Made by a program: the position numbers and the translations under genes. This document shows positions 46,266 to 58,576 of a stretch of DNA of 64,000 bases, one piece after another. The notes under the pieces are model-generated. The model was not told the DNA's origin and searched no databases. It saw only the letters and a list, made by a program, of their open reading frames with translations. The stretch comes from Raphanus sativus (taxonomy: Eukaryota; Streptophyta; Magnoliopsida; Brassicales; Brassicaceae): assembly GCF_000801105.2 (NCBI RefSeq), contig NC_079514.1, forward strand, positions 25,522,293 through 25,586,292, written 5' to 3'. Position 1 is the first letter of the stretch, and each line of letters opens with the position of its first letter.

Positions 46266-46469
46266 TAAGTTTATATTAATATGAGTGTAAGTATATAAGT
46301 GTTAAGATGAGATGTTATGAAAACAATGATATACATACATAAATATTTAAATAACTTGTAAAACTTGAACGGTTGCTATGTAATATTATATTAAACATCT
46401 AATATGTGTTATTTAAGTAGTTTAGGTATCCAAATTTAGATATATTTTGATATTAACATTATAAATATC

Positions 46470-46575
46470 AAAGTCGTCGGAAATCCGTAGGAATATTCCG
46501 ATGAAATTCCGACGGAATCGATAGTATTCGTCGGAATTCCATCGGAATATTCCTACGGATTTCCGATGGATTTGC
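46470..46575. repeat. CACTA subterminal-type repeats next to the TNP2 remnant
   Basis: TCGTCGGAA and TTCCGACGG words are packed here, the same family as at 43120-43610 and 45920-46130. They abut the truncated transposase reading frame without a gap. Confidence 0.7.
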
Positions 46576-46578
46576 AAC

Positions 46579-48262
46579 TATAGATCCTTCCACCTTGCTT
46601 AAATTTTTGATCTTCTTCTTCAGATGATGCATATAACGCTAAAAGAGATAAATCCATCGTTACTGCACATGACCACCAAGTTCCAATTCTCTTGCGAGAT
46701 GAATAGCAAGCTGTTCCATTACATCAAAGAATGATGGAGGAAATATCTTCTCGAGGTTGCAAAGGCTGACGGGTATGTTTTCCTTCAAAGTACTAATACC
46801 CTTCTTAGTCACTACTCTGGTGCATAAATCGCGGAAGAAAACACTTATCCCTGCAACTGCTTCATGAACATTACGTGGCAATAGTTCGGAAAAAGCAAAC
46901 GGAAGGAGCCGCTGCATAATTACATGACAATCGTGACTCTTCAAGCCAGTAAACTTTCCTTCGCTTCTATCAACGCAATTATCCAATTTGATGCATAAAC
47001 GTCTGGAAATTTCACTCTATTTGTAATCCAATCAAAGAACTCTTCTTTTCCAGCACCATCCAGCCGATAAATGGGAAAAGGGGCCGTACCGTTCTCAACA
47101 ACGTGAAGTTCAGAACGATCACAGATATCGACTAAATCCAACCTTTACTTCAGATTATCCTTCGTTTTACCTTGGATGTTGAGGATTGTGTTCGTCAGAT
47201 TGTCGAAAAAGTTCTTCTCAATATGCATGACATCTAAATTATGCCGCAATAGATGACTCTCTCAATATGGCAGATCCCAGAAAATATTCTTTTTGTGCCA
47301 GTTATGTAGCTCTCCAACAGCATCGACTCGAATGTTTTCATGTCCACCTACGTCTGGCGTCCTTTCTGCACCAAAATCCCTAAATTGTATCGTCAAATCT
47401 TCCCCACTAACTTCCTTAGGTGGATCATCAAACACCTGCTTGTTCTTCGTAAACAAAGTCTTACTCCTACGGTATGGATGATCAGGTGGTAGAAATCTTC
47501 TGTGACAGTCAAACCAACATGTTTTCCTTTCGTGCTTTAGTTGGAAAGCATCTGTGCTATCTTGACAATATGGACATGAAAGTATGCCATGTGTTGTCCA
47601 TCCGAATAACATACCATATGCTGGAAAGTCACTTATTGTCCACATAAGTATTGTCCGCATTTGAAAGTTTTCTCTGCACGAAGCATCGTATGTCTCAGCA
47701 CCATCCGCCCATAGTTGTTGTAACTCATATATTAGTGGTTGAAGAAACACATCTAGTGATCTCTTAGGATGATTTGGCCCGGGGACGAGAATGGAGAGGA
47801 ACAAAAACTCTCGTCGCATGCACAAATTTGGCGGCAAGTTGTATGGTGTCACAATCACTGGCCATAGAGAATATTGTCTTCTATGCTCTCCAAATGGGCT
47901 GAAACCATCAGTACATAATCCAAAATAAACATTTCTTCTTTGTTCAGCAAATTCTGGATATGTTGATTGGAAATGTTTCCAAGCCTTCGCATCTGAAGGA
48001 TGTCTAATCTCACTATTTGTAGAATGCTCTGCATGCCATCTCATTTTCTTCGCTGTGCGCTCACACTGATACAACCTCTTCAATCTTTCCGTCAAAGGCA
48101 AATACCACATTCTTTTGAACGGGACCGGAACTCTTCCCCTCGTCTCCTGATAACGAGGTTTCCTACAAAATTTGCATTTATCCCTATCCTTATCCGCTCT
48201 CCAGTAGATCATGCAGTTGTCGATACATACATCTATCACTTCGTACGGTAATCGAAGACCCG
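46579..48262 (-). pseudogene. TNP2-family transposase remnant
   Basis: Minus strand. The core around 48239-47262 is open (VIDVCIDNCMIYW, SLWPVIVTPYNLPPNLC, CPYCQDSTDAFQL, FWDLPY), followed by shifted pieces with RSELHVVENGTAPFP (47130-47080) and the start of DUF4218 (46980-46660). The last readable residues are KKIKNLSKVEGSIVA, ending near 46579, and subterminal repeats follow directly. The DUF4216 half and the N-terminal domain are missing. Several stops and frameshifts are present; it cannot make transposase. It is about as similar to the first CACTA transposase as different families usually are. Confidence 0.8.
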
Positions 48263-49249
48263 ATTCTTATCAAACCAGGATGAACCAATATGTAAGAAGA
48301 TTGATTGGGAACCACTAATCATTTGAGAATAACCAGGAAGTTGAATAAATCTCATAGGAGTTGTAAGTAAGAAGATATATAAAATTAATTTATCAGAGTT
48401 ATACCAATTTAATTCATTAAAAATAAAGTTTAATTTTCTAAACATAAATACTCATTAGACCTGGATGTTCGGGTACCCATTCGGGTACGGATCGGTTCTT
48501 TCGGGTATTGGGTTTTTTCGGGTTTTGAAATTTAACTCCATTCGGGTATTATAAAATTTTGGGTTGGGTTCGAGTCGGGTCTTTTCTTGTCCGGGTGGGT
48601 TCGGTTCTCATGCATAAGAACCTGAAAAATAACCAAATAACCAAAGTATCTAAAACGGGTTCGGTTATTTGTACTCATAGTAACCAAAGTATCCGATTCG
48701 GTTCAAATTTGTGTATCCAAATTACTCAAAAGTAACCAAAATATCCATTCTATACAGTTTTTTTGGGTAAACTTTTATCCAAACTATCATATTTTATCCA
48801 AAAATACTCAAAATTACCGAAAATAACTACTATAGTTAACTTATAATATTATTTTAAAATATTAAAATAATTGTAAATATAATTATAACATATATTTTTA
48901 GATATATATTCACATTTCGGATATCTTCGGGTACTCATTCGATTCTTGGTTCGGATCGGGTTCGGGACCGGTTCTTCAGATATAGCAATTTAGAACTCAT
49001 TCGGATATTTACCTCGGGTCTGATCGGGTTCGGGACCCTGATTTTCGGGTCGGTTTCGGGTTGGTTCTTCGGGTCCGTATATTGTGCTCATGCATATACT
49101 CTTTTAAAATGAAACACGATAAAGAAAGATAAAAAGCTTAAGTCTTTTATAAAAAACAAATATATGAAAATCTGACATTTACTAAATATTTGTCATCTTA
49201 AAAAAAAAGGAAATAAACCCGCGTTTTGAAAGCGCGGGTCAAAATCTAG
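48263..49249 (+). mobile_element. Helitron 3' end and degenerate interior; 5' end not identified
   Basis: The 3' terminus is clear: hairpin ACCCGCG...CGCGGGT (49217-49223 with 49233-49239), six bases, then CTAG (49246-49249) and T. The interior from 48450 is rich in TTCGGGTA / GGTTCGG words. The TNP2 remnant stops at 48262, but I find no TC start I trust between there and 48460, so the left limit is open. Confidence 0.6.
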
Positions 49250-50064
49250 TTAAAACTTTTAAAGTTGATTTTAAGTTTTATGAAGTGCTTTTTCTAGTTA
49301 GTTAGTTATTTTGAGTTTAGTGTTTAGATGAAAGTCTTCCAACAAATAAAATAATACAAGGCTTCCACGAAAATTTTCTGGACGAATAATAAACTTGGGG
49401 TCTTGAAAGTCTTCTAGAAATCCTTCTATTAAAAACCTTACTTGAAAGTCTTTCGAATCTAAAATATTTAACTTTATTGGAATTTTTGTCTCCCTATATA
49501 AAGAAAAATTTATACATCATTTATCTTCCTCTCAAATGGCTTGAATAAAAGGGATTTTTGCAAAATTGACTCAAAACATGAAATCAACCACAAAACTATC
49601 CTATCTTTTTTTTTGGATTTTTTTGTCATATTCACCCCATAAGTTCACATTATTTACGAAAATGCCATTAGTTTTTTTTTGTTTTTTGGAAATGACATTT
49701 TTACTCTATCAACCTCATCATCTTCATTTATTTACAAGATTGTTATTGCCATCAATACATCAACCACCATGTACAACCAATTTGAAACTCTTAATGCACC
49801 TCAAATCAATTTACACTTATTCTTTCTCAATTCTTATCAACTTAAAACAACATTTTTTTCACTTTCTCTCCATATCCATCCAAAAAATCTCAAGATTGTG
49901 ATTCTAAATTTCTTATGGTTCATAGAGCCATTGAAGCTTGCGATTCTTGGTGGGTCACTTTTGTTTGAGATTCTGGGTGCTTGGAGAAGACTTATGTGTG
50001 CTAAACAAGTTATCTCACTGGTCGAAACTATGAAATCAAGATTTTTTCCAGATCTATTCATCCA
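49250..50064. other. AT-rich spacer with scattered GAAGTCTTC words
   Basis: Words such as GAAAGTCTTCCAAC (49330) and AAAGTCTTCTAG (49405) look like worn versions of the palindromic units that follow. Short frames here have no support as genes. Confidence 0.5.
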
Positions 50065-50715
50065 GACGACTTACCTGGAAGTCTTCTGGCTGTAGACGAC
50101 TAAACTGAAAGTCGTCTGGTCAATGCAGAGGTTAATTTTGCATTTGACTTTTAATTTGTTTTTTTCTAGATGACTTACAGGTTAGTCGTCCAACTTTTTT
50201 TGATAAAAAAAAATATTGAGACGACTTACAGGTTAGTCGTCTAAGGAAAACGGGTTAGTGTGAGAAATTTGACTTTTCATGTATGTCGTCTCGAGTTTTT
50301 TAGACGGCTTACATGTTAATCGTCTCGAGTTTTTGACCTAGACGACTAACCTGTAAGTCGTCCAAGATTAGCAATGTTTGACCAGAATCTCAGAATAAAA
50401 TCCTAGACGACTTACAAGTTAGTCGTCTAGGTAAAAAACTTGATATTATTTTTTTAATTTTCTACTGGACGACTAACTTGTAAGTCGTCCAGGAAAAGTC
50501 CAATTTCTCACACATTCTGGTCAAATGCAAAACTAACTTGTTTTCTCTAGACGACTAACCTGTAAGTCGTCTAGGTTTAAAATTAATTGCAAAACTAACC
50601 TAAATGGACGACTTCAGACGACTTCTGTGGAAGTCGTCTAGACGACTTCTGTGGAAGTCGTCCAGACGACCTCAGTGGAAGTCGTCCAGACGACCTCAGT
50701 GGAAGTCGTCTGCGT
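50065..50715. repeat. Array of imperfect palindromes, AGACGACTT...AAGTCGTCT
   Basis: At least ten units of about 22-28 bp, each with 7-9 bp inverted arms (for example near 50218-50245, 50340-50366, 50402-50428, 50464-50491 and 50547-50575), spaced irregularly at first. From 50607 to 50715 they become a tight tandem of about 27-bp units (GGACGACTTCTGTGGAAGTC type). A related unit AAGACTTCCGTGGAAGTCTT lies near 50887. No coding sequence. Confidence 0.85.
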
Positions 50716-51130
50716 CAATGTTTAATAAATTTTAATTTTTTCTAAACCTATAAAGACTTTTTAATATTTTTTTGTTAATTCATGTATATTGGTCAATATT
50801 AGGACTACTGAATAAAATTTATAACTTAATTAGTGATATTTATGAGGTTACCAACATTCATGTTAATTAAAGTTTCTAACAACTCCGAGAAGACTTCCGT
50901 GGAAGTCTTCTTCGCTAGTTTTTAAGTCTTATACGCTAGTTTTTGAATAACTTGTATTTTTAAGAGTGTTAAGTAGCTTCAAGATATGTAAAACTTATAT
51001 TTTCAAAATATGTTTTCTCCTTTAGTTTTACTAAATTTGACTAAGTTTTTCAACACAAACTTGTAAAAAATGTGATATGCTTTGACTAGTTACTATTGTT
51101 TGTTTCCCTTTCTTAAGGATTATTGTTATA
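50716..51130. other. AT-rich spacer after the palindrome array
   Basis: Contains one further palindromic unit near 50887-50912 and otherwise no recognisable feature. It ends where retroelement coding sequence starts abruptly. Confidence 0.55.
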
Positions 51131-51137
51131 GGCACCA

Positions 51138-51494
51138 ATGATGATTATTGTTATGAGTTGTGATGAGGCCATCCAAGTAGAGGTTCCCATAATTAGGCGC
51201 GGTCCGACCAATAGGAGTGGAACCAAGGCCATAAGAGAAGGGTTCTCCAAGGCTGTCCAACAAATCCTAGATCAAGATGGACAAACCGGCCAGAACCAGC
51301 TACTGATTGAAGAGATGGTCCAATTGAAGATACAAGACCAAGCCGGGTCAATTGAAGTTCAAGACACAGCCGGTCCAATCCAATTCATATCACTCGGCCA
51401 GAACCAAGCCGGTTTCATCATCTCCACATTCAACCTTGGTTCAGAATCAATCTCCAATCCACCCAACCAAATTGCTTCCGGTTCAGAGATATAG
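51138..51494 (+). pseudogene. C-terminal end of a Ty3/gypsy (chromovirus-like) polyprotein
   Basis: The frame opens with a stretch of the form IIRRGPTNRSGTKAIREGF, then VQQILDQDGQ and many Gln. This is the tail that follows integrase in plant Ty3 polyproteins of this kind. It ends with a stop 25 bp before an LTR. Everything upstream (RT, RNase H, integrase) is missing, cut at about 51130. Confidence 0.65.
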
Positions 51495-51518
51495 CCGACC
51501 ATCAAAGTAAGTAGTATG

Positions 51519-52352
51519 TGTTGTACTCTTTTTCCTTCATCGGGTTTTGTCCCACTGGGTTTTCCCGATAAGGTTTTAATGAGGCAACATGCAAGCATAC
51601 TATGAGCTTTAGTTTAGGCATCTCAACCAGCAACCGGTTTACTGTTTTAATTTTAATTTTATTTTGGTTTAAGACTTTGGGCATTTGTCAGCCTTTTGAT
51701 TTATTTGAGAGTTGGCCCTTTTGTTAGGCCTTTTTGCCATCTAGAACCCAATAAAGGGATGGCTATAAAACCTTGTGATGGTGGCGATTTTGCAGCCTTC
51801 AAGTCTTTATGAAATTTGTTTTGCCTTTGCAAAGAAAACCCTAAGTCTTTCTAGTGTGAGAAACAAGAGAGAGCAGTCTGAATCTTATCAAGCTCCAACC
51901 ACCAAGCTTGTGGCGATTCTTCATCCCATCAACCATCCATTGATTTGCCTTGAGAGTGATACACATCCAGCAAGGCCAATCCCATCTTCTACTCATCATC
52001 CATCCACTGATCTGTTGAGAGAGATACACATCCAGCAACAGATTCCATCACCATCTCTATCCTTTTTTATTTCTCTTGTTTTGTTTCAGTTTTTCATCTT
52101 TTGTTTGATTCATTTTATAAATCAAAAATCTATAAAAATCATCTTTGTTTCTGTTCTTATTTTTATTTTCATAGTTTTACTTCCTGTTCTTCATTTTATA
52201 AAACTATAAAACTCATAAAAGGTTTCTTTTGTTTCAGGTACAGTTTGGGCAGTTTTGATCCAAGCATCAAGTCCTTTCAAACCAGTACCAAAATCGACCA
52301 GAATCTTAATCTCAAACCCACCAGTTTGCAGCCTGGATCCCAGCCTGTAACA
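51519..52352 (+). mobile_element. LTR (about 834 bp) of a Ty3/gypsy element
   Basis: Starts TGTTGTACTC and ends CAGCCTGTAACA; a primer site follows at 52355. Near the start it holds the phrase CCCACTGGGTTTTCCCG and AGGTTTTAATGAGGCAAC, typical of plant LTRs. The start is chosen because TGTT pairs with the AACA end; TG at 51517 is also possible. It is flanked on both sides by internal sequence. Confidence 0.75.
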
Positions 52353-52354
52353 TT

Positions 52355-52366
52355 TGGTATCAGAGC
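52355..52366 (+). other. Primer binding site (tRNA-Met)
   Basis: TGGTATCAGAGC two bases after the LTR end. Confidence 0.9.
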
Positions 52367-53027
52367 TAAAGGCTCCAAAAGATTTGGTTATTTCTATCCT
52401 ATAGTTCATTTCTTTTTCAGTTTTTGCATTTGCATCATTTTAAAAAAAAATTGTTGTTCTTGCTGTTCTTGGTTGGTCTTGCTGTTCATAACCTTGTTCA
52501 AACTAGGATTGCTAGATCATTTCGTGCATCAATCCATTTGGTCAATCTGTTTGTGCATTTGGTCGATTTTTTCTTTCCATATTTAGTGTTAATTGATCAT
52601 TTTGCATTTACTTTGATTGCATTTGCATCCATCATTGTAGATTGATTAGTTTGCATTTAACCCTGATTAGAATCTCATTTAGTTTGCATTTATTTTTGTC
52701 AATCATATTTAAAAAAAAAAGATTTCAATCATCCTTTAATTTTTGATTTGCATTTAAAAGTTTAATCTTCTTTTTTTTTAACTTTTTCGATTTTAATTCT
52801 CCTTTATTAAAAAAAAGGTTTCAACTTTCTTTTTTAAAAATATTTCGAAATTAATTTTCATAAATCAAAAAAAAAAAAGATTTGCATTCATTTGATTTCA
52901 TTTTGCATTTAAAGTTTGATCTTTCTTTTTTTTCTTAAGTCCTTTCTTTCTTTCTTTCTTTCTTCTTTCTTTCTTTGCCAATTCCCTTTGCACTTGATCT
53001 TCTTTTCTTTCTTACTTTCCAGGAGAT
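52367..53027 (+). other. Retroelement leader, T-rich
   Basis: Between primer site and gag. T-rich with a repeated phrase like TTTGCATTT and a CTTT microsatellite at 52941-52977. No genes. Confidence 0.65.
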
Positions 53028-54336
53028 ATGGGAGACATAAATGGTGCAGCTGAGATCAACGCCCAACTCCAAGCCTTGCAGGCCGGACAAGCTCAGCTCG
53101 CAAAAACCCTTAACGCTTTGACTGCACAAATGAATCTCATGGGTCAGGGAAACCAGAACAACCCCAATGGCCAGCCGGCCGCAAGAAGGTTCGGTCCTTA
53201 CCTCAACCAGCCGCAGTCCGAGTCGGAGGAAGATGAGTCTGAGTATGAGCCACCATATCGTGGAGGTGCTAACCAAGCCGCACGAGGTGGGAGACGTGAG
53301 TATCGGGTCCAAGGAGATGGAAGTCCGATCAGACGGAGAGATGTAAGCCCTTACCAAAGGCGGGACGGAAGCCCTAATCGGAGGAGAGGTCGAGACCGGA
53401 ACGATGATGCGGCCTTCCAAGGAGGAAAGGACATCAAAGTGAAGCCACCTACGTTCACGGGAAAGGTCGATCCGTACGCTTACATCACATCGAGAAACGC
53501 ATGGAATGTATCTTTGAGTACTACAAGTACTCCGAGGCAAAGAAGATAGCTCTAGCCGCGGCCCAGCTTACTGATAATGCTCTATCTTGGTGGGATCGAG
53601 ATGTTGCTAAGTCCGGTCCAGTATGGAGAGCCCAAAACTGGATTGAGATGCGAACTAAACTCCGAGCGAGGTACATTCCATCACATTATCCTAGAGATTT
53701 ACTAAAACATTTTCGTAAGTTGTCTCAGGGAACTAAGTCCGTGGAGGAGTACTTTAAAGAGTTTGAGGCCCTAAGGAACCGATTGGAAGTGGACGAGTCC
53801 GAGGCGTCCATGATGTCTCAGTTCTTGGAGGGGCTGAACGATTGGTTTGCACGGAAGGTGGAGCGCCAGCCGTATGAGGACTTCAACAACCTCTTGCACT
53901 ATGCCGTCCAGGCTGAGAGCCATATCAAGAGAAAGAATGCGGCCACTAGCCGGAGCAAACCTGTGTGGTCTCAATCAGGTTCCAAAGGTGTTGAAAAGAA
54001 CAAATCCATAGAAGTGGAGAACCGGTTCAAGAAGAACCAAGCTGACACAACTAGAGCCGGTTCATCTGACCAAGGTAAGGGTCAAGTTCAAAATCAGAGA
54101 ACCCGTGATATTACTTGTTTTAAATGTCAGGGAAAAGGACATTATGCTAGAGATTGTCCGAACAAGCGAGTGATGGTCCTTAAGGCCGATGGTGAGTATG
54201 AGTCCCAAGATGAGGCCGAGGTGGAGACGGATGCATCTGATGAGGAATTGGTCGATTATGCTGAGACTGGTGAGTTACTGGTGACCAGACGATCCCTCAG
54301 TGCACTCTTTGATCCTGAAACCGTCCAAAGAGAAAA
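53028..54336 (+). pseudogene. Gag of the Ty3/gypsy element, frameshifted and cut at 54337
   Basis: ATG 53028 opens a Gag with a coiled N-terminal part (EINAQLQALQAGQAQLAKTL), then a Ser/Arg-rich charged region. At about 53490 one base is lost and the frame continues in another register. That part holds the capsid-like region (AAQLTDNALSWWDRDV, then LSQGTKSVEEYFKEF) and a CCHC zinc knuckle CFKCQGKGHYARDC at 54116-54157, followed by an acidic stretch. At 54337 a family L LTR is inserted, so protease and the rest are separated from it. Gag forms the particle and binds the RNA. Confidence 0.8.
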
Positions 54337-57277
54337 TGTAAGACCCGAACCCGGCCGGCTAGGCCGCGGTCGATGCCTCACGTCGCTCGGTCCATACCCT
54401 AACCGAACCACTCAATTTTTCGATCTTTACCTATACTTTCGCCAAAGGCGAAGTCTATCTTAGACCTTAGCTTAAGACTACCTTAGTCATTCCCTAGCTT
54501 AGATCCTTTCAACTTATGCACAGCGGAATATTCTCTACTTAACCATTGGTCTAAAACCAATCTAACACTGGTCAGATCGAACCACCTTAGCCATGGTCAG
54601 TATACACAACTACTACCAGCTCCAAGGTTGATCATGAACCTAATCCAAGTCATACAACAACCGAGGTTCCATTCCCCTAACCATTCTATCTAGATCTATG
54701 CAATATTGCTAGATCATACCTTTGCCACATCCACGGAGCTTGATAGCTCTTTGTCTCAGCTGCCTTAGCTGTCTAGCTAGCTTATCCAGTTAGCTGAACT
54801 GAACCACTTCACTTGAGGTTCCCAACTCTCTTCCAGCTGATCGAGCTGCGAGGTAGCTTTGCCTAGCTCCCCGTCCACTCGTCCAACTACCTTATACCTG
54901 TATAAACTCTCCCCCCTAGGTACTTAGTAATTCAACCCACCATCCCCACAGACCAAGTACCTTTGGGAGGTCTTCAGCTGCAAAACCAACCACAAGCAAA
55001 CATGCTCCAAAAACTAATTAAAATTCATGATAATTCATAACTAAGAGAATGGTCAAGTCAGATTTCTCAGAACTGGCCTCGATCATACTGATCTCGCCCA
55101 TGAACAGCCCATATGGCCATAATTGACCACCTCTAAATCAATGAGATAAAACTAATCTTTCACCATGATAATTCATGATAAATACCCATTAAGAGATATT
55201 TGAAGTCGGATCCTAACAATTCCTCCAGGAACTATCAGATCTCCACTTACCTGCCCAACCAAGGCCATGGAGAGATTTTTCTGAACCGGCCACTCCCTGG
55301 TTCAGTACCTCCATGTCTGAACAACATAGAATATGATTATAATGCCCACCAGTTCCTGAGTCAATCAACCAACCACCCCACATGACTCAGAACTGATGAG
55401 TCTTCACACATACCTAACCGGCCATGGAACTATGTCCCACTGATCCTGATTAGTGTTGCTCTTACCACTGGTGCATCCTTTGATCAATCAGATCAGACAC
55501 ATTGATCCATCATCCATGGATCAGGTCGTCCATCCTTTCCCATGATCAGATCACACACAGCCTTCCTTGTATAAACACACCAGCACAATACTTGTGGTCC
55601 ATACCAACAAGTATTGGCCTTACTCCTCTCCTTTGCTTGCTGTTGGATCCAAACGAATTGGACCTTACACTCCACATGGTTCCTCTGGTACTAGGACTCC
55701 CATGTGTCTCATCAGTGGGTCGGACTCATGTTTCACACCATGATCAAACCCAACACCAAACCATGATCCATCATTGATCACTATCCAATGAACAGCATCT
55801 AACCATCATCCCACATGGATGAGTTAGATCAGTTATGATCCGCCCCTTTGTCCAGGGTCTTGGATTCCTAAGACACATCACAATATACATTCCTCAAGGG
55901 GCATGCCATGCCTGGCCTTGATCCCACCCCAAGAGACACAACACAGACATAAACATAAACATAAACAGAAGTAATCAACAACATGTTACCTCATACTTGA
56001 TCTTGCTAGATCTTGTGCTTCCCTGATCAGGTCCGGCCTTGTGCCTCTTGCACTTGTCTTATTCAGGTCTTATCACATACCTCCAGTATTGATAAGATCC
56101 ACTCATGGGTCGCACCCATCATCCCTTCCATGGAACTTCCATGAAACCAGTTTCTGCACTGCATCTGCCTTCAAGGCTGTACATGCCTTTGGAGTGGAGT
56201 CCGGCCTTCTCCATTCTCTTCTGGCCATTTGCGTGTGTCCCTAAGACACAGAGGAAGCCTGGGGAGTGTTCATCCATGATCAAACACCACCCAAGGGTCG
56301 TCCATCACTTCTCACTTCAGTGGCCATGAAACTGCCTTTCTACACACCACTGCCCTTAAGGCTGCTCTTGGACTTTGAGAGTGAATCCTGTCATCTCCCT
56401 TCTTCCATGGCTATTTGGATGTGTAATAAGGATGTAGAGGAAGCCAAGGTCGTGGCAAACCATAATCAAAACACACCAGAGGGTCGTTCTCAACTCCCCT
56501 CTTGATTGCCATCAAAACTGCCTCTTTGCTGCCTTCAAGCCTCTCTTGGTCTTGGATTGTGTAATCCGACCATCTCTCTATTTTTCTCTATTTTTCTTTG
56601 TGTTTCAGGAAGAAGAATGAAGCTCTGACGTGCCTGCAAAGGAACGGACTTGCCTGATATATATAGAAGAAGGGGTGGTTACTTCTTAACCATTGCATCC
56701 CTTCATTAACATTTCTGACCATTGATATCAATGGTCCAGATCACACCTGTTCGCCTATGGCAGTTACCAGACGTCCCTGACAGCCCTAACTGCCTCTAGA
56801 CATGTCACAAACAAGTCCTAGCTGGTTGCCCAAGCCCCTGGTCTGATCCCAAGTGCCCACCGGCTCACCGGCACACCCGGGTGGTCCACATGGTCTGACC
56901 ACTATCCGGACCTGGCCCAACTGCCCAAGACTTGATCACTCAGTCCAGCTGAGTTGAGCTGATCCCAGCTGACCCAGCTGAGTGAGCTAGTTCATCCAGC
57001 TCAGGGAGCTGACACACTCTTCAGTGAGCTACACTGAGCTGCACTACACTTCTCCTAGCTGGTCGAGCTTGCTCCCTGCATCGCCCAGCTGCCATACACT
57101 TTGTACAGCTCCTTTATACTTGTCTCTTTCTTGGTTTAGCTATATCTTAGCTTCCTGATGCCTTTAACCTTACTTCCAGGCCATGATACCCTTGTATTTA
57201 GGTCACATGACCTGACTGGTGCGTCTCCTTGCACCTTGTCGATCCTAATGATCATATCCAAGATCGGGGACATGACA
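54337..57277 (-). mobile_element. 3' LTR of a third family L copy, minus strand
   Basis: Plus strand TGTAAGACCC (54337) to GGGGACATGACA (57277), 2,941 bp. It matches the solo LTR at 24591-27356 except for a region around 55450-55830 where another sequence replaces the corresponding part, accounting for the greater length. The five bases before it are GAAAA; the right duplication would lie beyond the gap. Confidence 0.9.
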
Positions 57278-58096
57278 AGTCTCCCCCACTTAGAATGTAT
57301 TCATCCTCGAATCCTGTGGTGCTTACATCCCATATCATGACAAAGGTTCCAACTGAATTCTTTGCTTCCTGCACATCCGCTAAGGTTCATGACCCCAGTC
57401 ACAACTTACTGGATCATTCCTTAACTGACCACAGCTTATCCCAGCTTGGCCCTATTGCAATCTTAGTCTTACTAGACTAAACCGCCTCATACTTGACTTC
57501 TGTCCATCACCAGACATAGTCATACTTTGATCCTAGTCCATGACTAGATCATTTTCAGTCCTTAAGAACATACTGCATACTCGAGTCTTAGTAGATTTAC
57601 CCAATCTCCAAGCTACTCAATGTATCAGTCAAGTCTTAAAGAACTCGATCACATTCCGGTCCTGTCCACTCCGAGACTCCACCGTCTCAATCCAACCATA
57701 GGTCAATCTCCGACTTGGTTGTGCTGCGACCCTCGTCCCTCACTGGACTTAATCGACCTCATCTCAGCCATCTCAGCTGGTGCCATCAATACGGAATTTT
57801 GGACATTGGGACCGTTCCCGGTTCTAGTTCGATCATGCTCGGGTCAGCCCCTGCAGGAGGCACACCCTGCAGCGCCCGAAACACATCCTTGAACTCTTGA
57901 ACCAACCGAATCCTCGTCCGGGCTACCACCCCCTACAACCTCCTTAGTGTCAATGGTCGCCAACAAGGCCTCATGACCACCTCTCAGCATATTTTCCACC
58001 TGGACCGCTGAGATAACTAAGCATCCAGAGGTTGGTCGGATCCTTGGAATCTGATCGGGGGTCCACACCCACTCTCAAACTGCACTCTTCCCCGGT
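57278..58096 (-). mobile_element. Internal region of the third family L copy, minus strand, cut by gap
   Basis: Begins with the reversed purine tract (AGTCTCCCCCACTT) and then matches 24263 back to about 23447 of the first copy, in reverse, including the broken linker to RT (57780-57860) and the protease tail near 58090. The same deletion seen in the first copy is present. It ends at the N run. Confidence 0.85.
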
Positions 58097-58196
58097 NNNN
58101 NNNNNNNNNNNNNNNNNNNNNNNNNNNNNNNNNNNNNNNNNNNNNNNNNNNNNNNNNNNNNNNNNNNNNNNNNNNNNNNNNNNNNNNNNNNNNNNN
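58097..58196. other. Assembly gap, 100 N
   Basis: Exactly 100 N. Left is family L protease region; right is the LTR of a different element. Confidence 1.
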
Positions 58197-58576
58197 AGAG
58201 ATTATAAGAACATTACAATAAAAGTATTTCGATGAATGTTGAGTAAAATATGAGTTGAACCGGGTCCCCTTCTTGGTCTTCGACCTTCTCTATTTATAGC
58301 CTTGAACTTCTTTAGGTTGTCTTTAACCGACCTCCGAGATCTTCTCCGCTTGAGGTGGAATCCGCAACAGCTTCCCCTTGACCGGGTCCTGCGCTTCTTC
58401 TTGTTATGACGTGAGCTTCCTCTTCGTCGTGACCTCTTCAGTTAGGATCCTTAGCTTTCAGCCTTCGGCTCTAGCTCAGCTCTCTTTAGGCTTTGAACTC
58501 GTGATGGGCCTGTCGCGGCCCATCATCATCTTCTATTATTTGTTAGTCAGCTACCGGGCCATATTCGGGCCCAACA
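58197..58576 (-). mobile_element. 3' LTR (partial) of a minus-strand Tat-like element
   Basis: Ends CGGGCCCAACA at 58576 (element sense starts TGTTGGGCCCG), followed by the reversed purine tract GTTGCCCCCAGC (58577-58588). The left part is lost in the gap. The integrase of the same element lies to the right on the minus strand, as expected. Confidence 0.75.

Noticed and set aside
49566..50095. Overlapping 111- and 138-codon plus-strand frames
   Set aside because: They are AT-rich Phe/Leu-rich frames overlapping each other with no family features, splice signals or promoter.
50065..50715. CRISPR-like array
   Set aside because: The units are palindromes with variable spacing in a plant nuclear genome, with no spacers of constant length and no cas genes.
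51775..52586. Open frames of 144 and 161 codons inside the LTR and leader
   Set aside because: They lie across LTR and primer-site sequence, are rich in Phe, Ile and Ser, and have no coding signature.
53028..53540. Minus-strand 201-codon frame opposite gag
   Set aside because: It is a shadow of the Arg/Ser-rich gag region on the other strand.
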